Shown here: positions 25,323 to 34,192 of the stretch, piece after piece | Position numbering within the stretch: the stretch's first letter is position 1 | Layout: every line of letters begins with the position of its first letter | Origin: Synergistaceae bacterium UBA6101 | GTDB taxonomy: Bacteria; Synergistota; Synergistia; Synergistales; Synergistaceae | DNA: 64,000 nucleotides | NCBI GenBank assembly: GCA_002428495.1 | Contig: DIWR01000015.1 | Location: 1 to 64,000, forward strand | Reading direction: 5' to 3' | The notes under the pieces: generated by a model | Database searches by the model: none | Told to the model about the DNA's origin: nothing | Seen by the model: only the letters and a program-made list of their open reading frames with translations | Position numbers and translations under genes: made by a program

Positions 25323-25973
25323 CTAGTAACCCAGTTCTTCGCCGACTATTATGACATGGCATTCACGCCCGAACGGGGGGCGCTCCATCATGGTCACTAT
25401 CCTGCAAACTCTCTCATGGCTGTTGCAGTTTACGCAATGGCCTACAGCAGCACACGGGACATTGTAGTTAAGACGTATAACATTGGGAGGAGTAGCCGTA
25501 TTACGGGCCCGTTTAAGCGCCGTTTCCAGATCAGGCGTGATTTTGTTGATGCCCACGATGTAGAGCAGCTTGCCCGGAGCCCAGGCCATCGCACCCACCC
25601 TGTTCCCGGAACCGTCAATATTAACAAAAACCCCCTCATCGGCTGTAAGTGCGTTAGTGCTCGTCACCAGCCATTCTGAGGTCATTTCTTCCAGCAGCCT
25701 TGCCTTTCTGTCTTCTGGCTTCAGCTCCGGATCCCAGTGGACAGAGACCTTCGAGCCTCTTTTTTTAAGCTCGTCGATCAGACCTATCTGCCTGACAGTA
25801 ACTGTGCCAGGAACTCCAACGGAGGCACCTTCAGGTATAAGTTCCAGAGCAGCCTTAAGGGCCTCTTCTTTATTTTTCACAAACCAGGCTGAGTACCCCA
25901 GCTTGTTCAGTTTTTTGCAGACAGTTTCTCCCAGTTTTTCATATCCGTTAATTTTAGCTTCGTTCATATCCAT
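25323..25973 (-). CDS. LUD-domain protein (LutC/DUF162-like)
   Basis: 216-residue protein of the LUD family (lactate utilisation domain), with VGVPGTVTVRQIGL, TSTNALTADEGVFVNIDGSGNRV and the C-terminal CAAVGHCVNCNSHERVCRIV, whose four cysteines could bind a metal or cluster. The start at the ATG at 25973 has AAGGAG eight bases upstream; a GTG nine bases earlier overlaps that site and was rejected. It is the first gene of the LUD-AOR-MoaD operon. LUD proteins such as LutC take part in lactate oxidation, but stand-alone ones are of unknown function. Confidence 0.82.
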   Translation of the reverse strand: MDMNEAKINGYEKLGETVCKKLNKLGYSAWFVKNKEEALKAALELIPEGASVGVPGTVTVRQIGLIDELKKRGSKVSVHWDPELKPEDRKARLLEEMTSEWLVTSTNALTADEGVFVNIDGSGNRVGAMAWAPGKLLYIVGINKITPDLETALKRARNTATPPNVIRLNYNVPCAAVGHCVNCNSHERVCRIVTMMERPPFGRECHVIIVGEELGY

Positions 25974-26086
25974 AGCTCTCACTCCTTAACGACATCGTAA
26001 TATAAATTAATATGCTACAATCATACAGTTTTTGCTTTTAACGGTCTATACTTATCTTAGCGACAACCGGCATGGGAGGAATGATC

Positions 26087-26359
26087 TTGAAAAACTCTGC
26101 GATCATGAAAACCGCAAAAAAAGAGACATTTATAGTCCTTGCCCTATATGTCCTCTTTTTTGCATGGTGGTATGTTACAGCATACGGATTCGGGGACGAT
26201 CCTTCCGAATATAGCTATATACTTGGCTTTCCGGAATGGTTCTTTTACAGCTGCATTGTTGGTTATGTTGGTGTTTCTTTTCTTCTGTGGATATGCGTCA
26301 GGTTCTTTTTCAAAGAAATAGATCTTGAAGAGCAAAAAGAGGGCGAAAAAAATGTTTGA
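26087..26359 (+). CDS. DUF997/YhdT-like small membrane protein
   Basis: About 90 residues with two membrane helices (around 14-34 and 55-76) and a charged C-terminus, as in the YhdT family that sits upstream of panF in many bacteria. The start is proposed at TTG 26087, six bases after GGGAGGA; ATGs at 26072 and 26105 lack a ribosome binding site. It overlaps panF by eight bases and is probably translated with it. It is presumed to help the pantothenate symporter, by context. Confidence 0.75.
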   Translation: MKNSAIMKTAKKETFIVLALYVLFFAWWYVTAYGFGDDPSEYSYILGFPEWFFYSCIVGYVGVSFLLWICVRFFFKEIDLEEQKEGEKNV

Positions 26360-27830
26360 CCGTGCCGGCATGATATTGCCTCTGGTCCTGTATCTTGGGT
26401 TCATAATGGGCATCGCCTTCTGGGGAAATACTTTTTCAAGGAAAAAATCTGACACTGCCGGATTCATGGAAGAGTATTTCATAGGGAGCCGTTCGATGGG
26501 AGGATTCGTCCTCGCAATGGCGGTCATAACGACCTATATCAGCGCAAGCAGTTTTGTCGGGGGACCAGGAGTCGCATACAAAATGGGACTCGGATGGATA
26601 CTCCTTTCGATGATACAGGTCCCGACAGCATTTCTTACTCTGGGGGTACTGGGCAAAAGGTTCGCTCTGATCGCGAGGCGGACAAAAGCTGTCACTATAA
26701 CAGACTTCCTCAGGGCCCGTTACAACAGTGATTATGTTGTGATCGCGGCATCTCTCGCACTACTTGTCTTCTTTATGGCTTCCATGCTCGCACAGTTCAT
26801 AGGAGGAGCAAGGCTCTTTGAGTCGATAACAGGATTCTCCTACCAAACAGGCCTGTTCATATTCGGAATAACCGTAATAATCTACACAACCGTCGGAGGC
26901 TTCAGAGCTGTCGTCCTGACTGATACGATCCAGGGCGTGATGATGCTCTTTGCATCTGTGGCCCTGCTCTTCACAGTTACCTCAGCAGGAGGCGGAGTAT
27001 CCAATATAATGGACACCCTGAGATCTATCGACCCGGATCTTCTTACTCCCGGAGGAGCCGGAAACTCCATCCCAAAACCTTTTATCCTTTCATTCTGGGT
27101 ACTGGTTGGATTCGGGATACTCGGCCTGCCTCAGACAACACAGAAATGCCTGGGGTTCAAAGATTCAAAGTCGCTGCACAACGCCATGGTGATAGGCACC
27201 TTCGTTGTCGGTTTCGTTATGCTCGCTATGCATCTTATCGGTGCCATGGGAAGGGCAGTCATTCCCGGGATCGAAATCGGAGACCTCGCTGTGCCGACAC
27301 TTACAGTTAAGCTGATGTCGCCATTCTGGGCGGGAATATTCATAGCAGGGCCGCTTGCTGCGATAATGTCCACTGTCGATTCGATGCTGATAATGTGCTC
27401 TGCAGCAATAGTCAAGGACCTGTACTTCCACTACATAGCAAAGAATGACCCTGAACGCCTGCCCCCGTCCAAAGTAAGATCCATGAGCTTCACTGTCACC
27501 TGTGTGGTAGGTGTCATCGTCTTCTTCGCAGCGATGAAGCCTCCCTCGCTGCTTGTATGGATCAACCTCTTCGCTTTCGGCGGACTGGAGGCAGTATTCT
27601 TCTGCCCGACTCTCTTCGGTCTGTACTGGAGGAAGGCAAACTCGACCGGGGCTATTCTCTCCATGATAACGGGCTGTGCTGCATTCTTCTGGTTCAATAT
27701 TACAAAGACCAGCATAGCGGGCACTACAGCCATAGTACCGACACTGCTGATCTCAGTAATAGCATTTATAACAGGAAGTTATCTCGGGAAAGAAGAAAAA
27801 CCTGAAATTATTGAAATTTTTGACCTCTAG
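26352..27830 (+). CDS. panF: Sodium/pantothenate symporter
   Basis: 492-residue inner-membrane transporter of the SSS family, about 13 helices. The N-terminal EEYFIGSRSMGGFVLAM, TYISASSFVGGPG and the internal KAVTITDFLRARY segments match PanF. It imports pantothenate with sodium. It follows the YhdT-like gene with an eight-base overlap, the arrangement normal for panF. Start chosen at ATG 26352 with GAGGGCG upstream. A bidirectional terminator follows. Confidence 0.9.
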   Translation: MFDRAGMILPLVLYLGFIMGIAFWGNTFSRKKSDTAGFMEEYFIGSRSMGGFVLAMAVITTYISASSFVGGPGVAYKMGLGWILLSMIQVPTAFLTLGVLGKRFALIARRTKAVTITDFLRARYNSDYVVIAASLALLVFFMASMLAQFIGGARLFESITGFSYQTGLFIFGITVIIYTTVGGFRAVVLTDTIQGVMMLFASVALLFTVTSAGGGVSNIMDTLRSIDPDLLTPGGAGNSIPKPFILSFWVLVGFGILGLPQTTQKCLGFKDSKSLHNAMVIGTFVVGFVMLAMHLIGAMGRAVIPGIEIGDLAVPTLTVKLMSPFWAGIFIAGPLAAIMSTVDSMLIMCSAAIVKDLYFHYIAKNDPERLPPSKVRSMSFTVTCVVGVIVFFAAMKPPSLLVWINLFAFGGLEAVFFCPTLFGLYWRKANSTGAILSMITGCAAFFWFNITKTSIAGTTAIVPTLLISVIAFITGSYLGKEEKPEIIEIFDL

Positions 27831-27850
27831 AAGGGCAGCCCTATGTAAGA

Positions 27851-27896
27851 ATTAAAAGCAGAGAGATGACCGATTTTAGTCCTCTCTGCTTTTAAT
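27851..27896. terminator. Bidirectional terminator between panF and the histidine kinase gene
   Basis: Arms 27851-27865 (ATTAAAAGCAGAGAG) and 27882-27896 are perfectly complementary over 15 bases, with T-runs on both strands. It overlaps the stop codon of the kinase gene. Confidence 0.8.
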
Positions 27897-29676
27897 ATAT
27901 TTCCCCGTTGCTTATCGGTTCTGCCTTTGGCAGTGTCATTATGAAAGAAGCCCCGCCAAGAGAGGATCTGCACAACTCAAGGGAGCCTCCCTCGCGTTCC
28001 GAGATCTTTCTGGAGATAGAGAGCCCGAGACCGTATCCCCCTGCAGAGCTTCGGCTTCTGGCACGGTGTGAGTCTCCCCTTCTGAATCTTTCAAAGATGA
28101 TATCCCGGTCTTCTTCAGTTACTCCCGGGCCGTTGTCGTCGACAAGTATATAAATGTGATGATCATCTTCTTTAACTGTAATTTCGACTCTTCCCGCCGT
28201 CTCTCGGGAAGATGAAACATACTTTACACCGTTTTCGACCAGATTGAAGAGAGCCCTTCGCAGGTCTCCGTATACTGTTCTGATCGTAATGTCATCTTCC
28301 GGCAGGATGGCCTTTATCTCTATCTTCCTGCTCGCGGGAAGCTCTTTTACGTCAGATATTATGTCGCGGACTATCTCTTTAAGATCTACTTCTTCTATTT
28401 TGTTTCCCTGAGGATCAACATCAAGTTTCACCAACAGGAGAAGATCCTCTACAAGACCGCTTATCCGTTCCTGCTGGCGTATCATACTGTCAACGGCCTT
28501 AATATCTTCAATATCTGTCAGAGAATCGCCTGATTTCAAAAGTTCAAGCCCCGTTCTTATTACTGTCAAAGGAGTCTGGAACTCATGACCCGCATCTATA
28601 AAGAACTCCCGCCTGGCCTCATCCAGCTTGATCTTATCCGTCAGGTCCTCAAGAACGATCATCCTGCCGCGTGTAAGTGTAAGCGTCGACATTTCGATCT
28701 TTGAGCCTCCGCTGCGGGATAGGCTTATCATCCTTCTTCCGTCTCCTTCATCAAGCATGCTGCACATCTCATTGGAAGGAAGGATCACTTCTATGGAGAG
28801 ACCTCTCGCAGGCTCGTTGCCCGCCCTTCCGCATATCTTTGAAGCGGCACTGTTCATGTAACGGATCTTTCTAGCCTCATCGATGAGGATCACGCCGACA
28901 GGGAGCGCACCAACAAGCAGAGAGAGTTCCTCTTTCCTTTCCTGCGCCTCTCTGACGCTGAGCTTAAGGGAGTCTGACATCGAATTCAACGCGTTTGAGA
29001 GGTTTTGTATCTGAGGATCGTTTGTTATCGGAAACCTTGCTGTTCCTCCGGCCGCTATCGTCTGTGCAGATTCGCTCAGCAGATCAAGCGGCTTTGTTAC
29101 GAAATGGAGCATCAGATATGAACCTAACAATACGAAAAAAAGCATGATCTCCAGTGAATAGAGGAATGGTTTTGCCATGGACAGAGCAAGGCTGTTCAGC
29201 TCTTCAAGCGGGTAGGACAGCCTTATGACCATTCCCTGGCCCGGAGTCCCGGGGATGATCACTCTTTTCGCCATGTAATTCTGCCATTCTGACTGCGTCT
29301 TGCTGTATCTTAGTTCTGATCCGCTCCCGTCCTCGAAAGCTTTTATGATCTCAGGCCTCTTGTAGTGGTTGTCCATTTCATTCGGATCGCTTTTGCTGTC
29401 GAAGACTACCTCACCAATGGCATTTATTACGGTAAGCCTGCCCTTGGGATATATTTTTCCCCAGAGAGACTGGATATCCCTGATCCCCTTCAAGCCGTCC
29501 CGCTCTCCTGCCGCAGCAAAAGCGTCAAGGTACCGGGAAAGGGTCTCCCTGTTTTCTTCTATCACTTCTCTGCGCTCGTTTTTGTAAATAAATGCCCAGA
29601 CCCCGATGCCGATAAGCACAACACACAAGGTAAGCAGCAGAGCTGTTTTTTTTCTGAGAGTCATTTTTTTAAACAT
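27892..29676 (-). CDS. Sensor histidine kinase, PhoR-like
   Basis: 594-residue membrane kinase: first helix about 11-29, periplasmic domain about 30-168, second helix about 170-192, HAMP segment, PAS-like domain about 250-345, then the kinase core. The phosphorylated histidine is His364 in GHEFQTPLTV, an uncommon variant of HELRTPL. N-box NLVENGVKYV, G1 DNGPG and G2 GGYGLGLS are present. It overlaps the response regulator gene by eight bases and closes the pst-pho operon, so phosphate sensing with PstSCAB and PhoU is the likely job. GGAGGAGGAA precedes the chosen ATG. Confidence 0.88.
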   Translation of the reverse strand: MFKKMTLRKKTALLLTLCVVLIGIGVWAFIYKNERREVIEENRETLSRYLDAFAAAGERDGLKGIRDIQSLWGKIYPKGRLTVINAIGEVVFDSKSDPNEMDNHYKRPEIIKAFEDGSGSELRYSKTQSEWQNYMAKRVIIPGTPGQGMVIRLSYPLEELNSLALSMAKPFLYSLEIMLFFVLLGSYLMLHFVTKPLDLLSESAQTIAAGGTARFPITNDPQIQNLSNALNSMSDSLKLSVREAQERKEELSLLVGALPVGVILIDEARKIRYMNSAASKICGRAGNEPARGLSIEVILPSNEMCSMLDEGDGRRMISLSRSGGSKIEMSTLTLTRGRMIVLEDLTDKIKLDEARREFFIDAGHEFQTPLTVIRTGLELLKSGDSLTDIEDIKAVDSMIRQQERISGLVEDLLLLVKLDVDPQGNKIEEVDLKEIVRDIISDVKELPASRKIEIKAILPEDDITIRTVYGDLRRALFNLVENGVKYVSSSRETAGRVEITVKEDDHHIYILVDDNGPGVTEEDRDIIFERFRRGDSHRARSRSSAGGYGLGLSISRKISEREGGSLELCRSSLGGASFIMTLPKAEPISNGEIY

Positions 29677-30373
29677 CAAACTGTTCCTCCTCCCAGGAAA
29701 GCCTGTATCCACGCCCCCTGGATGTCTGGATCATAAGCTGAGGGCTTTTGCCGTCATCAAGTTTTTTCCTCAGTCTAGAGATATGGACATCGACCGTCCT
29801 TGTATCCTCGCCGCCGATCCCCCAGATCTTCTTCAGTATTTCTTCCCTTGAAAGTGTCCGTCCGATCCTTCCGGCTAAAAGTTCAAGTATCTCAAATTCC
29901 ATTGGGCTGATGTCAATGGGCACGCCGCGAAGAAAGACCTCTCTTTCTTCCCTGTCTATCCTCAGGTCTCCGTCCTCTATAGCCCTTCCGCTTTCTTCGC
30001 CTTTTTTTCTTCTAAGAAGCGCTCTGACACGTGCAAGAAGTTCGTCAAGGCTGAAGGGTTTTCTCATATAGTCGTCAGCACCAAGGTCAAGTCCCTGTAC
30101 CGCGTCATCGGCGGAACTCCTTGCTGTCAGCATGATGATCGGAATGTCTTTGGTTGCGGGATCGGATTTTGCCCTTCTGCAGACCTCCCATCCGTCCATA
30201 AGCGGCATCATGAGATCGAGTATGACGAGATCCGGAAGCTCTTCTCCGACAAGAAAGAGTGCGTTGTCGCCGTCGTGGGCTGTTACCACCCGGTAACCAT
30301 GCTTTTTCAGCGCCCTTCCGATGAACTCAACAAGGCTCTCTTCGTCGTCCGCAATGAGAATTTTTTCAGCCAT
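29669..30373 (-). CDS. Response regulator, PhoB/OmpR family
   Basis: 234-residue two-domain regulator: receiver with acidic residues ADD near 8-10, the phosphorylated Asp53 (ILDLMMP) and Lys near 104 (RKPF), then a winged-helix DNA-binding domain ending in DVHISRLRKKLDD and a TSRGRGYRL segment. Placed between phoU and the PhoR-like kinase, it should activate the pst operon under phosphate shortage, probably through the half-sites at 35704-35742. That target is inference from the 11-bp spacing of the sites. Confidence 0.9.
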   Translation of the reverse strand: MAEKILIADDEESLVEFIGRALKKHGYRVVTAHDGDNALFLVGEELPDLVILDLMMPLMDGWEVCRRAKSDPATKDIPIIMLTARSSADDAVQGLDLGADDYMRKPFSLDELLARVRALLRRKKGEESGRAIEDGDLRIDREEREVFLRGVPIDISPMEFEILELLAGRIGRTLSREEILKKIWGIGGEDTRTVDVHISRLRKKLDDGKSPQLMIQTSRGRGYRLSWEEEQFDV

Positions 30374-30384
30374 GAGGCTTCCCC

Positions 30385-31077
30385 CTATAAGTCCTTTTTT
30401 CTCCTATACTGGGACGCCTTTACCGTCTTGCCTGTATACATATAGGCTATCCTCTCCGCCACGTTTGTCACGTGATCTCCCGCCCTTTCAAGGGTGCGGG
30501 ATACATTCATAAGCTGCAGTGACTGCTCTATCCTCTCGGGCTTTTCCAACACCATGAGAAAAAGCTCCCTCATTATCTGTTTTTCAAGATCGTCGACCTG
30601 ATCATCTATAGGAAAGACTTCCATTGCTTTTTCCAGAGATCTCGTATCCATTGCCGTCATTGCCATATCGAGCATCCTCTTTATGCATTCGACCATGCGC
30701 GGAATGTCGATAAGGGGTTTTATAGGCGTTTTCGAAGCCAATTCTATCGCTGTCTTAGCTATGTTTCCTCCATAATCGCCTATCCTCTCAAGGTCTACGG
30801 CTATATGCATTATAGAGGTCACAGTTCTTAAGTCTTCCGCAAGAGGCTGGTAACGGGCTGCGAATTCCATGCATGCCTCGTCTATTTTATCTTCAAGATC
30901 ATCTATCATATCATCCTTTTCAAGGACTTCTCGGGCCGCAGCCTCGTCTCTGTTTTTCAGCGCCCAGACAGCGTCTTCAAGGGCTTCGCCGGACATCCTT
31001 GCCATCCTGAAGACCATTCTTTTCAGCTCGGAAAGATCTTCATCAAGTCTTTTTCTCGTATTTATTACGTCCATCAT
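30385..31077 (-). CDS. phoU: Phosphate transport system regulator PhoU
   Basis: 230-residue protein of two similar three-helix bundles. Each half has the metal-binding acidic pattern typical of PhoU, with segments VDLERIGDYGGNIAK near residue 91 and RTLERAGDHVTNVAERI near residue 195. It links PstSCAB activity to the kinase. The start has GGGGGG five bases upstream. It lies 11 bp before the response regulator and about 500 bp after pstB, the gap being filled by repeats. Confidence 0.95.
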   Translation of the reverse strand: MMDVINTRKRLDEDLSELKRMVFRMARMSGEALEDAVWALKNRDEAAAREVLEKDDMIDDLEDKIDEACMEFAARYQPLAEDLRTVTSIMHIAVDLERIGDYGGNIAKTAIELASKTPIKPLIDIPRMVECIKRMLDMAMTAMDTRSLEKAMEVFPIDDQVDDLEKQIMRELFLMVLEKPERIEQSLQLMNVSRTLERAGDHVTNVAERIAYMYTGKTVKASQYRRKKDL

Positions 31078-31120
31078 GATACCCCCCTTAATTGTGAAAC
31101 GGTGGTTATTAAAATGCGGC

Positions 31121-31538
31121 TAAGCAATGGCTGAGCGGTTGCTGAGCGCTCGTAAGATCAGGCGGAGACTGCATCCGCCGGGAGTCAATTGGGAATCGGT
31201 TGCGAATCAATTGTCACAACCTAAGCACCAAGTCCCTTATAGTCGCCCCGGGATGCCTCTGGTGTAATTACCAGCCGATTAGCGCAACTCGTAACTCATT
31301 GGCTCCCTGGCCGTGAGCCTGGGTCAGACCTGGATTCCCGCTCAGTTGCATGTGGGAATGACGATAAAAATCGTTAAAGTTGGTTCAGGTCCGATAACTT
31401 ACCCTTCTTCGTCGCCCAGGGATGACGGTCCTTTGGATCCTTTGTTTAAAGTTTTAAGGTTCTCTCAACTGCTTGCCAACCGCTTGTCCGCCCCTACAAC
31501 TGATTTGCAATCGATTTGCAATTGATTCCCAACCGGCT
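31121..31538. repeat. Repeat region in the pstB-phoU gap: inverted 11-nt arrays around a palindromic core
   Basis: The 503-bp gap 31078-31580 holds no gene. At its left, + strand 11-nt units lie in exact phase: 31121-31153 (three units, for example TGAGCGGTTGC) and 31183-31215 (AGTCAATTGGG, AATCGGTTGCG, AATCAATTGTC). At its right the same unit appears on the minus strand: 31464-31485 (two units) and 31495-31538 (four units, for example AATCGATTGCA). Between them, about 31330-31425, lies a core starting CTGGATTCCCG with GGAATGACGATAAAA, also present in the pstS-pstC gap. Non-coding. Confidence 0.75.
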
Positions 31539-31580
31539 CCCGCGGCATGTTCCTGCCGCAGTTTCCCCTATGCCCTTTTT

Positions 31581-32351
31581 CTATCCGAACCTTCCTGAGA
31601 TGTAGTCTTCGGTCTTTTTATCGGACGGAGATGTGAATATCTTCGCTGTCCGGTCGTATTCTATAAGATCCCCGAGCAGGAAAAAGGCTGTGTAGTCTGA
31701 TACACGGGCTGCCTGCTGCATGTTGTGAGTTACTATGGCAACTGTGTAATCGCCTTTGAGCTCTCTGATGAGTTCCTCCACCCTGGCGGTGGACATAGGG
31801 TCCAGAGCACTCGTAGGTTCATCCATGAGCAGCACTTCCGGCTGGGTCGCTATGGCCCTTGCTATGCAGAGCCTTTGCTGCTGTCCTCCCGAAAGCCCGG
31901 TACCCGGTGATAAAAGTTTGTCTTTTACCTCGTCCCAGAGCGCCGCTCCACGAAGGCTTTTTTCTACTGTTTCATCAAGTATGCTTTTGTCTTTTAAGCC
32001 ATTCAGCCTCGGACCATATGCAACATTTTCATATATAGACATCGGGAAGGGGTTGGGTTTTTGGAAGACCATGCCTACCCGCCGCCTCAGGGTTATAACA
32101 TCCGTATCGGGAGAGAGTATGTTCTCCCCTTCCATTTCTATAGTACCCGTGATCCTGGCTGACGGGATGAAATCATTCATCCTGTTCAGGCATCTGAGGT
32201 AACTGCTCTTTCCGCAGCCTGAGGGACCTATGAAGGCCGTTACCTTTTTGCGGCCGATATCAAATGTGATGTTTTTCAGCACATGGTTGTCTCCGTAAAA
32301 GAGATCCAGACCGACCGTCTTTATCTGCACATCGAAAAGATCACTGCTCAT
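31581..32351 (-). CDS. pstB: Phosphate ABC transporter ATP-binding protein PstB
   Basis: 256-residue ATPase of the high-affinity phosphate importer. Walker A GPSGCGKSS, then the PstB-typical Q-loop FQKPNPFPMSIYENV, signature LSGGQQQRLCIARA, Walker B LLMDEPTSALD and TVAIVTHNMQQA. The ATG at 32351 has GGGAGG seven bases upstream; the longer reading lacks a site. It follows pstA by one base. Confidence 0.96.
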   Translation of the reverse strand: MSSDLFDVQIKTVGLDLFYGDNHVLKNITFDIGRKKVTAFIGPSGCGKSSYLRCLNRMNDFIPSARITGTIEMEGENILSPDTDVITLRRRVGMVFQKPNPFPMSIYENVAYGPRLNGLKDKSILDETVEKSLRGAALWDEVKDKLLSPGTGLSGGQQQRLCIARAIATQPEVLLMDEPTSALDPMSTARVEELIRELKGDYTVAIVTHNMQQAARVSDYTAFFLLGDLIEYDRTAKIFTSPSDKKTEDYISGRFG

Positions 32352-32352
32352 A

Positions 32353-33219
32353 TTATTGCCTCCCGCTCCTCGCCGCAAGTCTTGATCTTGCAACGACTCC
32401 GATCGCGCTCGTTCCGAGCACGAGACCTATAAGCACAAGTATAGCTCCGTACTGTATCGGCCGTGTGGCCTCAAGGTCAGTTGACGCCGTAGCCAGGACG
32501 TATATGTGATAAGGAAGGGCCATTACCTGGTCAAAGACGCTCTTAGCCACTTCCGGGGCAAAAAAGGCCGCGCCCGTGAACATGATCGGGGCCGTCTCCC
32601 CGGCTACCCTTCCTATTGAAAGTATCGTTCCTGTAATTATAGTAGAAGCCGCTGAAGGCAGGACCACCTTCAGTATAGTCTGGCATTTTGTCGCCCCGAG
32701 TGCGTATGACGCATCCCTGTAATCCTGAGGAACGGCCAGGAACGCCTGTTCGGATACTGTCACTATCAGAGGCAGGGAAAGACATCCAAGGGTCAGCCCA
32801 GCTGAAAGCAGGCTTGATCCGAAATTTAAAAAAATAACAAAGAGTGAGAGTCCGAAAAGACCGTAAATTACAGAAGGAACACCCGCAAGGCATCTTATCG
32901 ATACCCTGAGCACCCTGGCAAGCCAGTCGTCCTTCGAATATTCCGCAAAGTAGAGACCTGTCATTATACCTATCGGCAGTGCTGCTGCCATCGAAACAAT
33001 AACGAGCTGTATCGTTCCTACAAGGGGAGTCATTATCCCGCCTGCCGTCATGCCGTCACTTGGAGCTTCGGTCAGAAAGTCCAACGAAAGCATCTGCCAG
33101 CCCTCTTTGAACAGAAAAGCCGCTACCCCTGCCAGGACAGCCACGAGCATAAAAGCAGCCAGACAGAAAAGAGAAGTCATGGCAAGGTCTTTGATCTTGC
33201 GAGATCGGTTTCTGTTCAT
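32353..33219 (-). CDS. pstA: Phosphate ABC transporter permease PstA
   Basis: 288-residue inner-membrane permease with six predicted helices. The family segment YRDASYALGATKCQTILKVV, with the EAA-type loop for the ATPase, is near residue 165. It pairs with PstC to form the phosphate channel. It begins three bases after pstC and ends one base before pstB, so the three are tightly coupled. Confidence 0.95.
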   Translation of the reverse strand: MNRNRSRKIKDLAMTSLFCLAAFMLVAVLAGVAAFLFKEGWQMLSLDFLTEAPSDGMTAGGIMTPLVGTIQLVIVSMAAALPIGIMTGLYFAEYSKDDWLARVLRVSIRCLAGVPSVIYGLFGLSLFVIFLNFGSSLLSAGLTLGCLSLPLIVTVSEQAFLAVPQDYRDASYALGATKCQTILKVVLPSAASTIITGTILSIGRVAGETAPIMFTGAAFFAPEVAKSVFDQVMALPYHIYVLATASTDLEATRPIQYGAILVLIGLVLGTSAIGVVARSRLAARSGRQ

Positions 33220-33222
33220 TCT

Positions 33223-34119
33223 CTATCTCTTCCTCCTCTCTACATAAAAAGAGGCCAGATTTATTGCGAGCGTTACTGCGAGGAGTATAAGTCCGGCAAA
33301 AAAGAGAGCGTGGTAATGTGTGCTGCCTACCGGGGTCTCTCCCATCTCCGCGGCTATGGTGGCCGTAAGAGGCCGCACAGGATCAGTCAGCATAGTTGGT
33401 ATGATCGCAGCTCCTCCAGCCGCCATCAGGACGACCATTGTCTCTCCGAGGGCTCTCATTACCCCCAGCAGGGCCGCTGCTGTGATGCCGGAGAGGGCAT
33501 GCGGCACAACGACCCTTCGGGTCGTCTCCCAGCGTGTTGCCCCTAATGCATAGGAAGCATCACGAAGTTCCTGCGGAACGGCAGAAAGTGCCTCCTCTGA
33601 AAGGGAGGCTACGACCGGTATGACAAGAAAGCCAAGAAGGATCGATGCATTCAGCAGATTAAGACCTGTAGCTATGTTGAGGCTATGCTGCAGCCAGGGG
33701 GCGAGGACCATCATCCCAATGAAGCCCAGGACTATGGAGGGCAAAAAGCCCATCAGTTCCATCAGTACCTTAAAAAAGTTCCTGAGCCTTCTCGGTGCTA
33801 TCTCTGCCGTAAATATGGCAAGCGCGACAGCTATCGGGAGCGCAATCACGCTTGACAAGAACGTCGCAGACAAAGTCCCGGCTATAAGGGGAAGCATCCC
33901 CAGTGCAGGCGGTTCTTCGACCGGATACCAGTCCCGGCTTAAGAATATCTCTGACAGAGACGATTCCTTCAGTACAGGCATCCCGTTCATGACCAGAAAT
34001 CCAAGGATAAAGAGCATGATCAGAATGCCGATCATGGAAACAGAGCGGACAAGATTTGAAATGATCCTGTCCCCCCTGCCTCCAAAACCGCTTATGAGTT
34101 TCTTCTGCCGCTCTTTCAT
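33223..34119 (-). CDS. pstC: Phosphate ABC transporter permease PstC
   Basis: 298-residue permease with six helices; the first is at about 27-47. LRDASYALGATRWETTRRVV is the docking loop. It forms the channel with PstA. It is separated from pstS by 708 bp of repeats and a strong hairpin, an unusual gap for this operon that may lower the membrane components relative to the binding protein. Confidence 0.95.
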   Translation of the reverse strand: MKERQKKLISGFGGRGDRIISNLVRSVSMIGILIMLFILGFLVMNGMPVLKESSLSEIFLSRDWYPVEEPPALGMLPLIAGTLSATFLSSVIALPIAVALAIFTAEIAPRRLRNFFKVLMELMGFLPSIVLGFIGMMVLAPWLQHSLNIATGLNLLNASILLGFLVIPVVASLSEEALSAVPQELRDASYALGATRWETTRRVVVPHALSGITAAALLGVMRALGETMVVLMAAGGAAIIPTMLTDPVRPLTATIAAEMGETPVGSTHYHALFFAGLILLAVTLAINLASFYVERRKR

Positions 34120-34192
34120 GTCTTTTTTCCTCTCTATTTGTTCATTCTTAAGCTGCTATTGCATTTATATTATGTTGGTTGCTTGAGAGCGG

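Noticed and set aside
31313..31525. 70-codon open frame in the pstB-phoU gap
   Set aside because: It crosses the palindromic core and part of the right 11-nt array, and has no homology or ribosome binding site.
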